A stretch of 24,749 nucleotides of DNA from Bryobacteraceae bacterium (GTDB taxonomy: Bacteria > Acidobacteriota > Terriglobia > Bryobacterales > Bryobacteraceae): NCBI GenBank assembly GCA_029975915.1, contig JARKOC010000076.1, positions 1 to 24,749 of the forward strand, given 5' to 3'. Under the pieces are notes generated by a model. It did not search any database, was not told where the DNA came from, and worked only from the letters and a program-made list of their open reading frames with translations. Every line of letters starts with the position of its first letter. The first letter of the stretch is position 1. Shown here piece by piece: positions 5,719 through 12,783 of this stretch. The translations under genes and the position numbers were made by a program.

Positions 5719-6796
5719 ACTTGGCTTCGAGGGCAGCATACTCGGCGTCTGTAAGCTGTTGCTGCTGCTTGGGTCGTTCGTAGCGTTTGCCATTGTCGGC
5801 TTCATCTCCCCGTTTGACACTCTTGCGTTTGGTGCTCCGCCACTTGCTGAGTCGGCCAGCCAGGTGATAGAGATCGTCGACCGGGCCATGCTCGGCGGCG
5901 AAACGAGTCACCTCTGCCGGGGTGTAGGGTGCCTCCCCGACCCAGAGGGTATTCCTGACGTACCGGATGAACTGCGCGCGCATGCCGGGATCGTCGATAC
6001 TCTGGACGGTGGCCGCGTCGACCGCGACCAGCATCTCGTCAAGCAGCGGCTCCATGACCGGCAAGGCGAGCTTGGCTTCGACGTGGGCGACCACGGAGGA
6101 TCGGGTCCCACGCTTGCCCAGACCCAGGCGCTCGTTGCGGAGAAGGAGTTCCCAGTCTGAGCGAGAGAGTTTGAGTTTCTGGATTTCTGTTACGGTGTAG
6201 AGGTGGGGGGCATCCCTGGGAGGTAAGCGAGCCTCTTCTGTCTTGGGTGGGTTCCCTGCCCCCTCACCCGCTGACGCGGGTGATATAGTGGGAATATCTT
6301 CTGATGGGGTAGTGTGTATATCTTCGGGTAAACTATGTTTACCCCCCTGCTCTGCGTTCTTCGGGTCAGGGTGTAAACTATGTTTACCCCCCCCTGTCAA
6401 CATAGTTGACACCCCTTCTTCTGAGGGGGTGTAAAGAATGTTGACACCCTCCTCTGGAATGACCTGCTGACAATCGCATTCCGGGTTGGTGCATCTGCGC
6501 CACCTGGGGGTTATGTGCATCGGGAGACAGTCCCCGATCCTTGCTCGTTGCTTGGGGTGGTAGAGCGCCCATCGTTCTGCATCGAAGGGGATCAGCGCCC
6601 CGTGCTCGACGAACCACTGCCTGGCTTTGGTCACGTAGGGCTTGCTGTACCCCGTATCCTTGACCAGACTCTTCAAGCTGGGCCAGGCGTCTCCGTTCTC
6701 GTTTTGCCGAAGGTAGTAAACCATCCAAACATTAAGTCGACCTTCCGACCGTAGCAGCGGGAGCACTTGGCGAAAATCGAAGTGCAGCGAATGCAT
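5684..6796 (-). CDS. Replication initiator with a winged-helix N-terminus and an origin inside its gene
   Basis: A 370-residue protein. Residues about 25-75 (VWMVYYLRQNENGDAWPSLK, then TGYSKPYVTKARQWFVEHG) form a winged helix-turn-helix of the kind found in phage initiators and replisome organisers. A Cys cluster (RCTNPECDCQ, 101-110) follows, then a low-complexity linker at about 112-195, then a helical C-terminal domain from 198. The linker is encoded by four palindromic iterons (6326-6449) and an AT-rich tract (6281-6325), so the linker codons double as a probable replication origin, as in phage lambda gene O. The C-terminal part would then contact the helicase or its loader, whose gene lies directly downstream. 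GGAG sits eight bases before the ATG. Function is inferred from domain order, iterons and neighbours, not from close recognition of the family. Confidence 0.8.
   Translation of the reverse strand: MHSLHFDFRQVLPLLRSEGRLNVWMVYYLRQNENGDAWPSLKSLVKDTGYSKPYVTKARQWFVEHGALIPFDAERWALYHPKQRARIGDCLPMHITPRWRRCTNPECDCQQVIPEEGVNILYTPSEEGVSTMLTGGGKHSLHPDPKNAEQGGKHSLPEDIHTTPSEDIPTISPASAGEGAGNPPKTEEARLPPRDAPHLYTVTEIQKLKLSRSDWELLLRNERLGLGKRGTRSSVVAHVEAKLALPVMEPLLDEMLVAVDAATVQSIDDPGMRAQFIRYVRNTLWVGEAPYTPAEVTRFAAEHGPVDDLYHLAGRLSKWRSTKRKSVKRGDEADNGKRYERPKQQQQLTDAEYAALEAKYAAPSSVSAPS
6281..6449. other. Putative replication origin inside the initiator gene
   Basis: Four palindromic binding sites (6326-6449) lie beside a tract at 6281-6325 that is about 40% G+C, much lower than its surroundings. 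That tract has repeated ATATC-type steps (GAATATCTTC and GTATATCTTC) suited to duplex opening. In the direction of the gene, the iterons come first and the AT-rich tract follows, as in the lambda origin. Origin activity is inferred from this layout. Confidence 0.7.
6326..6449. repeat. Four palindromic iterons
   Basis: Site 1 (6326-6344) is GGGTAAACTATGTTTACCC, with 8-base arms around TAT. Site 2 core (6373-6387) is GTAAACTATGTTTAC. Site 3 core (6396-6410) is GTCAACATAGTTGAC. Site 4 core (6431-6445) is GTAAAGAATGTTGAC, imperfect and hybrid between the two types. Consensus: GT(A/C)AAC, three bases, GTT(T/G)AC, usually inside GGGT and ACCC. Centres are 45, 23 and 35 bases apart. Each site is symmetric, which fits a dimeric winged-helix initiator. 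Confidence 0.85.
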
Positions 6797-6826
6797 AGCG
6801 GTATCTCCACAACTTGGGGCGGTCGG

Positions 6827-7255
6827 TTAATCGATGGGAAACGCGGGTTGGTCGGGGTCGACTGGCTCCTCGTCCATGAAGCTCATGTCGACCTGGGCCG
6901 GGTCAAAAGCGGCAGGGAAGCCGAAGACGCGATCGAGCCTGGTGATGAGGGCCGAGAGGAACACCTTGTTCGCGAACGTCTCTACCCCGTTCACCTGCGA
7001 GGAGTCCACCTTGTAGGTGAGTGCCCATCCACCAAGCCTGAGAAGGATCAACGCATTCATGGGGGCCATGCCTGTTTGGGCATGGAGGGTTGTTTCGAAT
7101 GCGTCGAATACATCCCCGGTGCTTTCTGCCTCGAAACAGTCCGGAGCCAAGATGATCTGGTAGATGGCGTACTCGGCCACGTGGCCCAGTATGGCGGGCG
7201 CGGTGATGCGGTACCCCTCTCTGGTGTACAGGTCATTGGGTAGAAGCTGCGGCAT
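6827..7255 (-). CDS. Hypothetical protein between RecD2-like helicase and initiator
   Basis: A 142-residue protein starting MPQLLPNDLYTREGYRITAP at the ATG at 7255, with an excellent ribosome site (AAGGAGG, seven bases upstream). The first 22 bases overlap the end of the RecD2-like gene. It looks soluble and mostly helical (GHVAEYAIYQIILAPDCF, then MNALILLRLGGWALTY), ending in an acidic tail (MDEEPVDPDQPAFPID). Acidic tails are common on single-stranded DNA-binding and replication-accessory proteins, but no OB-fold signature is evident here and no family is recognised. Its place inside the replication cluster makes an accessory replication role reasonable. Confidence 0.7.
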   Translation of the reverse strand: MPQLLPNDLYTREGYRITAPAILGHVAEYAIYQIILAPDCFEAESTGDVFDAFETTLHAQTGMAPMNALILLRLGGWALTYKVDSSQVNGVETFANKVFLSALITRLDRVFGFPAAFDPAQVDMSFMDEEPVDPDQPAFPID

Positions 7256-9449
7256 GTTCGAGCCTCCTTGCCAGATACGAGTGGCGCTGTTCCGCTTGGT
7301 CGTTGCCGACCGCGATCCCGATAGCGCGGCGGCTGCCCACCAGGACGACCGTCCGCTTGCCACGAGTGACTCCGGTATAAAGCAGGTTCTTACGAAGCAG
7401 AATATAGTGCGATGTCGTCACCGGCATGACGACCACCGGGAACTCGCTGCCCTGCGCCTTGTGAACCGTGACCGCATAGGCGAGGGTCAGCTCATCCAGT
7501 TCGGGGAAGTCATACCAGACCTGGTTGTCACCCATCAGGACGATCAGGTTCTTATTGGTGTTGTCGATGGTGACGATCCGGCCGATGTCGCCGTTGAACA
7601 CCCCCTTGTCGTAGTTATTGCGAAGCTGCATCACCTTGTCGCCGACCCGGTAGGTTCTGAACTTGGTTCGGTATTCGTCCTTACCAGGGGCCAGAGGGTT
7701 GAGCCTGGCTTGCAGCCCTGCGTTCAGGGCATCGACTCCAGCCTCGCCCTTGTACATGGGGGTCAGGAGTTGGACGTCCCACACCGGGTCGAGGCCCGCG
7801 AACCTGGCCGGGAGTCGATTGGCCACGATATCGACGACCAGACTGCCGATCTCCTGGGGCGTTTCAGCTCCGAAAAAGAAAAAATCGGTGCTGTCGTTGG
7901 TGGTGTCTGGCATCTGGCCGTTGTTGATCGCGTGGGCGTTGGTGACGATCTTGGAGCGTCGGTCCTGGCGGAAGATGGTGCTCAGGCGAGTCACAGGTAC
8001 GATCCCGGCCTGAATAAGGTCACGCAGGACATCCCCAGCCCCCACGCTCGGAAGCTGATCGACGTCCCCGACCAGTACCAGGCGGGTACCTGGCCGGATG
8101 GCCTTCAGCAGACTGTGGAACAGGTGCAGGTCAATCATGCTGACCTCGTCCACGATGATCATCCCGGTTTCGAGCGGATTCAGGTGATTGCGGGCGAAGT
8201 GCCCATGCCCACCTTCGTTGGTGTATTCCAGTGTGCGGTGGATTGTGGCCGCTTCTTCCCCGGTCGTTTCCGTGATCCGCTTGGCCGCCCGGCCTGTAGG
8301 GGCGCATAGGATGTACAATGCCCCCTCCATGTTCAGGGCGTGGACGAGAGCCTTCAAGATGCTCGATTTCCCCGTCCCAGGGCCGCCCGTAATCACGCTG
8401 ATCCCCGACATGAGGGCGGTATAAACCGTCCCTCGCTGCTGCTCGGTGAACGTGATCCCGATCTCTTCCTCGGCCTGCCGGATGTACTCCGCCAGCTTCT
8501 GGGGATCGATGTTGACCCGGAACGTTTCGGCGGACAGCAGCCCGGCCACCCGGCCTGCGACCCCGGTTTCAGCCGCGTGCAGCCAGGGCAGATAAACCCG
8601 GTCGTCTTCCCGGATGACCGCCGATCCCGATTCCGAGTCTTGCTCGGCCATATCTGCCAGCACCCGGCTTACGGCTGGCTGATCCGTGATATGCAGGAGT
8701 TCGGTGGTCTGCGTGACCAGCTCGTGAGCCGGTAGATAAACATGGCCCTCATTGGAGGCCGCCTTGAGCACATGCAGGATCGCGGCGGTGATCCGGTTGG
8801 GATGGTCGTCGGCGTAGTGGTTCATGGCCCTGGCGACCTGGTCGGCTCTCTGGAACCCGATCCCGGTGACATCCCAGGCCAGCAGGTAGGGATTCTGCTG
8901 CACCCGCTCGACCGTCTTGGCCCCGTACTTCTGCCAGATTTTGGTTGCGGTTGCCATGGTGATCCCCAGGCCGCACAGATACGAGATGGCTGCCCGACTC
9001 TCGGCCTGCTCTTTCCAGACCTGGGCGATCATCGCGGCCTTTTCCTCGCTGATCCCGCTGACCTCGGCGAGGCGGTCGGGTTCGTTCTCAATGACCTGGG
9101 GGGTGTCCGTGCCGAACAGGTCTACGATCCGGGTCGCCAGGGTCGGACCGATTCCAGAGAACAGGCTGCTCGACAGGTAGGCGACAAGGCCCTCTGGTGT
9201 TACGGGAGGCTGCCGCCCGTCCACGCGATCGATCTTGAACTGGTCGCCATACTTCGGATGCTTTTCGAAGCGGCCGACCAGGGTCAGGACTTCGTCCTGC
9301 ATGGGTTCGGGTTCCACGATGCCGACCGCGCTCACGGTCGATGCCCAGAGCAACTGCTGCTCCGGCTCGAAGCTGATGATGGTCCAGCCGGACTCCGGGG
9401 ATCGATGGATCACCCGGCGTACCGTTCCGGCCAATCGTTGTTCGCTCAT
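7233..9449 (-). CDS. recD2: RecD2-like superfamily 1B DNA helicase
   Basis: A 738-residue helicase with the RecD2 layout. An N-terminal beta-rich region (GTVRRVIHRSPESGWTIISF) is followed by helix-hairpin-helix segments around 95-140 (FSGIGPTLATRIVDLFG, VSGISEEKAAMI) and 195-205. Walker A is GGPGTGKS at 355-362, motif II is VDEVSM at 433-438, motif III is GDVDQLPSVGAG at 461-472, a Q-type site is near FTEQQRG at 334-340, and VHKAQGSEFPVV and YTGVTRGKR (691-699) close the C-terminal domain. It should unwind DNA 5' to 3' and help in repair, recombination or removal of blocks at forks. The ATG at 9449 overlaps the DnaB stop (ATGA), and AAGGAG lies seven bases upstream. An in-frame start at 9488 would add 13 residues with no ribosome site. 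The family is clear; the gene symbol rests on domain order. Confidence 0.92.
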   Translation of the reverse strand: MSEQRLAGTVRRVIHRSPESGWTIISFEPEQQLLWASTVSAVGIVEPEPMQDEVLTLVGRFEKHPKYGDQFKIDRVDGRQPPVTPEGLVAYLSSSLFSGIGPTLATRIVDLFGTDTPQVIENEPDRLAEVSGISEEKAAMIAQVWKEQAESRAAISYLCGLGITMATATKIWQKYGAKTVERVQQNPYLLAWDVTGIGFQRADQVARAMNHYADDHPNRITAAILHVLKAASNEGHVYLPAHELVTQTTELLHITDQPAVSRVLADMAEQDSESGSAVIREDDRVYLPWLHAAETGVAGRVAGLLSAETFRVNIDPQKLAEYIRQAEEEIGITFTEQQRGTVYTALMSGISVITGGPGTGKSSILKALVHALNMEGALYILCAPTGRAAKRITETTGEEAATIHRTLEYTNEGGHGHFARNHLNPLETGMIIVDEVSMIDLHLFHSLLKAIRPGTRLVLVGDVDQLPSVGAGDVLRDLIQAGIVPVTRLSTIFRQDRRSKIVTNAHAINNGQMPDTTNDSTDFFFFGAETPQEIGSLVVDIVANRLPARFAGLDPVWDVQLLTPMYKGEAGVDALNAGLQARLNPLAPGKDEYRTKFRTYRVGDKVMQLRNNYDKGVFNGDIGRIVTIDNTNKNLIVLMGDNQVWYDFPELDELTLAYAVTVHKAQGSEFPVVVMPVTTSHYILLRKNLLYTGVTRGKRTVVLVGSRRAIGIAVGNDQAEQRHSYLARRLEHAAASTQ

Positions 9450-10927
9450 GGTGCGGCTCCTTGCGTAAGTTCTGCATACGACTGCCACCCAGGAGTCGCC
9501 CCTCCCAGGTCAGCCAGGTTGATCCTGGCGCGTCGTAAGTTGACAAATTTTGTCAATTCTTTGCGGTAAAGGAGAGAGACGGTTCCGGGCGGGCCGTTGC
9601 GATGCTTGGCGACAATGACCTCGGCTTCCCCTGGGTGTTCGGTGGCCTCGTTGTAGACCTCGTCGCGGTACAGGAACATGACGATGTCACTGTCCTGCTC
9701 CACGGTGCCGCTCTCTCTGAGGTCGGCAAGCTGCGGTCGTTTGTCGGATCGGTTCTCGACGTTGCGGTTCAGCTGCGCGAGCTGGATTACGGGGATATGG
9801 AACTCCCGCGCGATCTCTTTCATGTTGCGGGTGATGAAACCGACCTCGGCGACCCGGTTGGAACTCTTGGCGGTTGCGCCGCCATCATTCATCAGGCCCA
9901 GGTAGTCGACGATCACCAGGTCAAGCCCCATCTGCCGCATCAGGCGCTTGATCCGCTTGCGGAGTTGCTGGATTGAGAGAGACGGGCTGTCGTCGATGAC
10001 GATGTTCCAATTGCTGATGACGTCGACCGCGTTGACGATCTGCGCCCACTCCTGATCCGTGATCTGGCCCAGGCGGATTGACTGAGAACTGATCCCGGTA
10101 TGGATGCTGGTCAGGCGGCCCATCAGCTGGCCCTTGTCCATCTCGATGGAGAAGAGGCCAACGCGCACCCCCATCGGGGCCATGTTGGCAACCAGTGACA
10201 GGGCGAACGCGGTCTTGCCCATGCCAGGGCGACCCGCTACAGTGAGCAGGTCTCCCCGGTGTAGCCCGCCGAGGAGTCGGTCAAGGTCGGTGAACCCCGT
10301 GGGGATGCCCACGCGCTCCCCATCCCGGCGCTGCTCGACCTCGTCGTGGAACTCCGAGGCAGCTACTCGGATGTGGGCCATTCGGGACTCCATCTTGCCC
10401 CCTGTGGCCTCGTATAGACTGGTCTCGGAGGCGTCGACGACCTGCTCGATATCTCGCTCCTCGTCGTGCGCCAGCATGGCAATCTTGCCTGCTGCTCCCA
10501 ACAGCCGCCGCCGGATGGCGGCCCGCTCCACCAGTCGCCCGTAGATGGGGGCGTGCAGCGCGGTCGGGATTTGAGTCGGAAGCCAATTCAGATACGCTTC
10601 CCCGCCGCTGTCATCCAGTCGACCTTGCACCCGCAGGCGCTCGGCGACGGTGCGGGTATCGATGGGTTCCTGGCGCTCCCAGAGGTAGAGCAGAGCTTCG
10701 TAAATCCACCCGTGCCGAAGGACGAAAAAATCCTCCGGTGCGAGGAACTCGACCTCGCTCATGGCCTCCGGGTTCATCAGGAGCGCCCCCAGCAGGGCGA
10801 TCTCGCCCTCCTCCGTGTGAGGTGCCAGGTCAAGGGGATCGCCTGGCTCGATTGTCGATTTTGGATCCGCCGGTTTGCTTTTCGTGGTCGTTGGCGCGGC
10901 GGTTTTTACAGTCGATGCGCGGTTCAT
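9446..10927 (-). CDS. dnaB: Replicative DNA helicase DnaB
   Basis: A full-length 493-residue DnaB. The N-terminal domain (EEGEIALLGALLMNPEAM through the WIYEALLYLWERQEPIDTRT region) is followed by the linker helix and a RecA-like motor. Walker A is GRPGMGKT at 232-239, the second acidic motif is DLVIVDYLGLM at 336-346, and the DNA-binding and arginine-finger region is VIQLAQLNRNVE to QLADLRESG at 380-407. It is the ring helicase that drives the fork and would be loaded by the DnaC-type protein encoded downstream. The extra 35 polar residues at the N-terminus vary in phage versions. Its start overlaps the stop of the preceding HTH gene and its stop overlaps the RecD2-like start. Possession of both helicase and loader suggests replication largely independent of the host's. 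Confidence 0.96.
   Translation of the reverse strand: MNRASTVKTAAPTTTKSKPADPKSTIEPGDPLDLAPHTEEGEIALLGALLMNPEAMSEVEFLAPEDFFVLRHGWIYEALLYLWERQEPIDTRTVAERLRVQGRLDDSGGEAYLNWLPTQIPTALHAPIYGRLVERAAIRRRLLGAAGKIAMLAHDEERDIEQVVDASETSLYEATGGKMESRMAHIRVAASEFHDEVEQRRDGERVGIPTGFTDLDRLLGGLHRGDLLTVAGRPGMGKTAFALSLVANMAPMGVRVGLFSIEMDKGQLMGRLTSIHTGISSQSIRLGQITDQEWAQIVNAVDVISNWNIVIDDSPSLSIQQLRKRIKRLMRQMGLDLVIVDYLGLMNDGGATAKSSNRVAEVGFITRNMKEIAREFHIPVIQLAQLNRNVENRSDKRPQLADLRESGTVEQDSDIVMFLYRDEVYNEATEHPGEAEVIVAKHRNGPPGTVSLLYRKELTKFVNLRRARINLADLGGATPGWQSYAELTQGAAP
9540..9556. repeat. 17-bp AT-rich palindrome near the 3' end of dnaB
   Basis: TTGACAAATTTTGTCAA is a perfect palindrome around a single central base, in codons for the DnaB tail (ELTKFVN). 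It stands out in GC-rich surroundings and lies about 90 bases before the RecD2-like start. It may be a regulatory site or chance. Confidence 0.4.
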
Positions 10928-11385
10928 CTTTGACCCCAGTCACCAACTTCTGCCCAACGTTCCCGCGCCCGTACCAGGTCACGCCGGGCGGCGCGTTTCA
11001 CGGCCTCGCTCAGCCCCGGCGCGAACCGCTGGCGCGGGTCGGTTGGCACGAACCAACGATCAGTTACATCGCACTGGCGCGGCGCGTAGGGCGTGACCAC
11101 ATAGAGTGGGTAGCTCGCACCAATCTCTGGCTTGAAGGCGAGGGTCGCTGTTTGCCATTCCTGATTGGTGAACGCCGATACCAGAGCAGACGACCAGCAG
11201 GGTTGTCCCGATATCCGGCTGCGGTGCAGGCGATAAGTCAACCCTGGATTGACCCCATGCCGAATGGCAAATTGCTTGGGCGACAGTCCGCTGGCATCCA
11301 TCAACCTGGTGATTTCCAGGATTGGGTCGGGTAAATCTTTTACCGGCCCATCTACGCCTTTGTTTGGTGTCGCTGCATCATCCAT
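10924..11385 (-). CDS. Small protein with a helix-turn-helix-like segment, before DnaB
   Basis: A 153-residue protein. Residues about 33-54 (SGLSPKQFAIRHGVNPGLTY) resemble a helix-turn-helix of the type where a polypeptide reads one DNA site, followed by RLHRS. The rest is mixed, with a basic C-terminal helix (AVKRAARRDLVRARERWAEV). AAGGGGGG lies about eight bases before the ATG, and the gene overlaps the dnaB start by four bases, so the two are translated together. It is the first gene after a strong hairpin at 11439-11460. It may regulate the replication genes or act as an accessory replication protein. No family is recognised. Confidence 0.65.
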   Translation of the reverse strand: MDDAATPNKGVDGPVKDLPDPILEITRLMDASGLSPKQFAIRHGVNPGLTYRLHRSRISGQPCWSSALVSAFTNQEWQTATLAFKPEIGASYPLYVVTPYAPRQCDVTDRWFVPTDPRQRFAPGLSEAVKRAARRDLVRARERWAEVGDWGQR

Positions 11386-11430
11386 ATATCCCCCCTTGGA
11401 TTGGGGCCGTTTCCGGCCGTTCTTTGTGGC

Positions 11431-11460
11431 TAAGAAAAGGGCCGGGGAATTCCCCGGCCC
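11431..11460 (-). terminator. Rho-independent terminator or attenuator
   Basis: A perfect 22-base palindrome (half-site GGGCCGGGGAA, 11439-11460) is followed on the minus strand by TTTTCTTA. It lies just after the stop of the 160-residue gene. A small hairpin with a GAAA loop, GGCCG-GAAA-CGGCC on the minus strand (11405-11418), lies between it and the next gene. No clear promoter follows before that gene at 11385. Confidence 0.8.
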
Positions 11461-11485
11461 TGGGCTGTGCTGGGTTTGCGAAGGT

Positions 11486-11968
11486 CTAGCCGATCTTGAT
11501 CTCCTTCGGGATCGTGACAGTCGGCTTGATCAGGTGGATCATTTCGATGTCCGGGGTGATGATCCCGATATCGACGCCCTTCTCGAACATCTTGCGATCC
11601 AGCGTCGAGATGACCGCGTTCGGCTCGTGCTGCTGGCACCATCGGATCGCCGCCTCGGTGTCGTAGTCCCAGGTCTGCATGATCTTGACCTTGACCCCGT
11701 GCGGTAGGGCCTTGTCGCCCGTCTGCTCGTGCAGGGCGAGCGCCATTTCCCGCACCCGCGCATCGTTGGCCTCGACCGCCGCCTCGGCGTTCTTGAGGGC
11801 TTCCAGCAGCGGCGCGCAGTCGGCGCGGAGGGCTTCGAGCCGGGCATTCCACTGGTTGGCGAAGTGCTGCGCCAGCTTGCGGGCGGTGGCGAGATCGGCC
11901 AGCGCCTCAGTGAAAACCTGAGGATCGATGGGGGGCGTGAGAGTAGTGACGTTAGTCTGGTCAGTCAT
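11486..11968 (-). CDS. Phage-type coiled-coil protein of unknown function
   Basis: A 160-residue protein. Residues about 18-80 form a long amphipathic helix that should be a coiled coil (EALADLATARKLAQHF, then LLEALKNAEAAVEANDARVR). A compact C-terminal domain follows (WDYDTEAAIRWCQQHEPNAV, then DRKMFEKG), ending in PTVTIPKEIKIG. Small proteins of this shape are common in phage recombination and replication clusters, often beside annealing proteins and their exonucleases, but I cannot name the family. AAAGGAT lies five bases before the ATG. The gene is the last one before a strong terminator, so it probably closes the transcript that carries the annealing-protein candidate. Confidence 0.7.
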   Translation of the reverse strand: MTDQTNVTTLTPPIDPQVFTEALADLATARKLAQHFANQWNARLEALRADCAPLLEALKNAEAAVEANDARVREMALALHEQTGDKALPHGVKVKIMQTWDYDTEAAIRWCQQHEPNAVISTLDRKMFEKGVDIGIITPDIEMIHLIKPTVTIPKEIKIG

Positions 11969-12024
11969 TGCCTATCCTTTTCTGAGTGCTGTTTCGTGAT
12001 ATGGGCAGGGTCATGTGGGTCTGG

Positions 12025-12783
12025 TTATTCCTGGGCTTCGGTGGCTTCGGTTTCCTCCTTTGGGGCGTCCTGGTCGGCGTCGGTGTTGGGGATCAGCCCC
12101 ATGATCCGAACTTCCACAAATTGGGGCGGGGTTTCCAGCCCTGCCCAGGTGGTCATCAACTGTTCGGTGATGGCGGCTATGACCTGCTCCGGTGTTGGAT
12201 CGTCCTGCTCCAGATGGCAAAGCTCCCGCCGTTTGGGCGGGAGCTTGCCTGTCTTGTAGAGCTTGCGGTCGAGCCAATCCCTGATCTGGGCCGCTGTCAG
12301 GTCGTGTTCCCTGGCCCATAGAAAAACCTGAATCGGGTCGAGACCGTGTTCCTGAGCTTCGATGGCGGCCAGAGCAACGTCGATCGGGATGTTGTCGTCT
12401 CGGACCGGGATCAGCTCTCCGGTGTCGACGTTGATCACGGTTGGGGGAATGCCCGCCCCTGCTTTGGCGTGCCGCCGTACCGTTTCCCCGCTGCACCGCC
12501 AGCGAGAGGCGAGTTGCCCCGTGATGGTGCGCCCAATCGGATCAATCGATCCGTCTGGTCGATGGTAGGGGAACAACGCACGGGCCAGGGCCGCGACGTC
12601 CGCTTTTGCCCAGGCATAGGCGACCTCGCCCTCGTGAGCGTGGCCCGCCTTGTCGAGTAACTCTTCCAGAGTGTCTACCTCATATGAGAGCAGATGCTCT
12701 GGTATGCCGTTTATCGCAGGGGGCAAGCGGTAGGGGATCGGGATGTAGGCTGGCAGGGTTTTCGGTCTATGCTTCCGAGCCAT
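12025..12783 (-). CDS. Protein with a central helix-turn-helix
   Basis: A 252-residue protein. Residues about 83-108 (IGRTITGQLASRWRCSGETV, then RRHAKAG) match a helix-turn-helix: a scaffold helix, a turn at CSG and a recognition helix starting ETVRRH. A domain rich in turns follows (PPTVINVDTGELIPVRDD), then a helical region and an acidic C-terminal tail (DADQDAPKEETEATEAQE). It may bind DNA in regulation or in partitioning, but no family is recognised. The start overlaps the end of the preceding gene by 17 bases, with AGGA eight bases upstream. It lies directly downstream of the possible annealing protein. Confidence 0.7.
   Translation of the reverse strand: MARKHRPKTLPAYIPIPYRLPPAINGIPEHLLSYEVDTLEELLDKAGHAHEGEVAYAWAKADVAALARALFPYHRPDGSIDPIGRTITGQLASRWRCSGETVRRHAKAGAGIPPTVINVDTGELIPVRDDNIPIDVALAAIEAQEHGLDPIQVFLWAREHDLTAAQIRDWLDRKLYKTGKLPPKRRELCHLEQDDPTPEQVIAAITEQLMTTWAGLETPPQFVEVRIMGLIPNTDADQDAPKEETEATEAQE

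Noticed and set aside
6326..6449. CRISPR-like repeats
   Set aside because: Units are short, themselves palindromic, unevenly spaced and lie within a coding frame; this fits iterons, not a CRISPR array.
7164..8309. Plus-strand frame of 381 codons
   Set aside because: It is antisense to the RecD2-like helicase, whose motifs are unmistakable; the reverse frame shows none.
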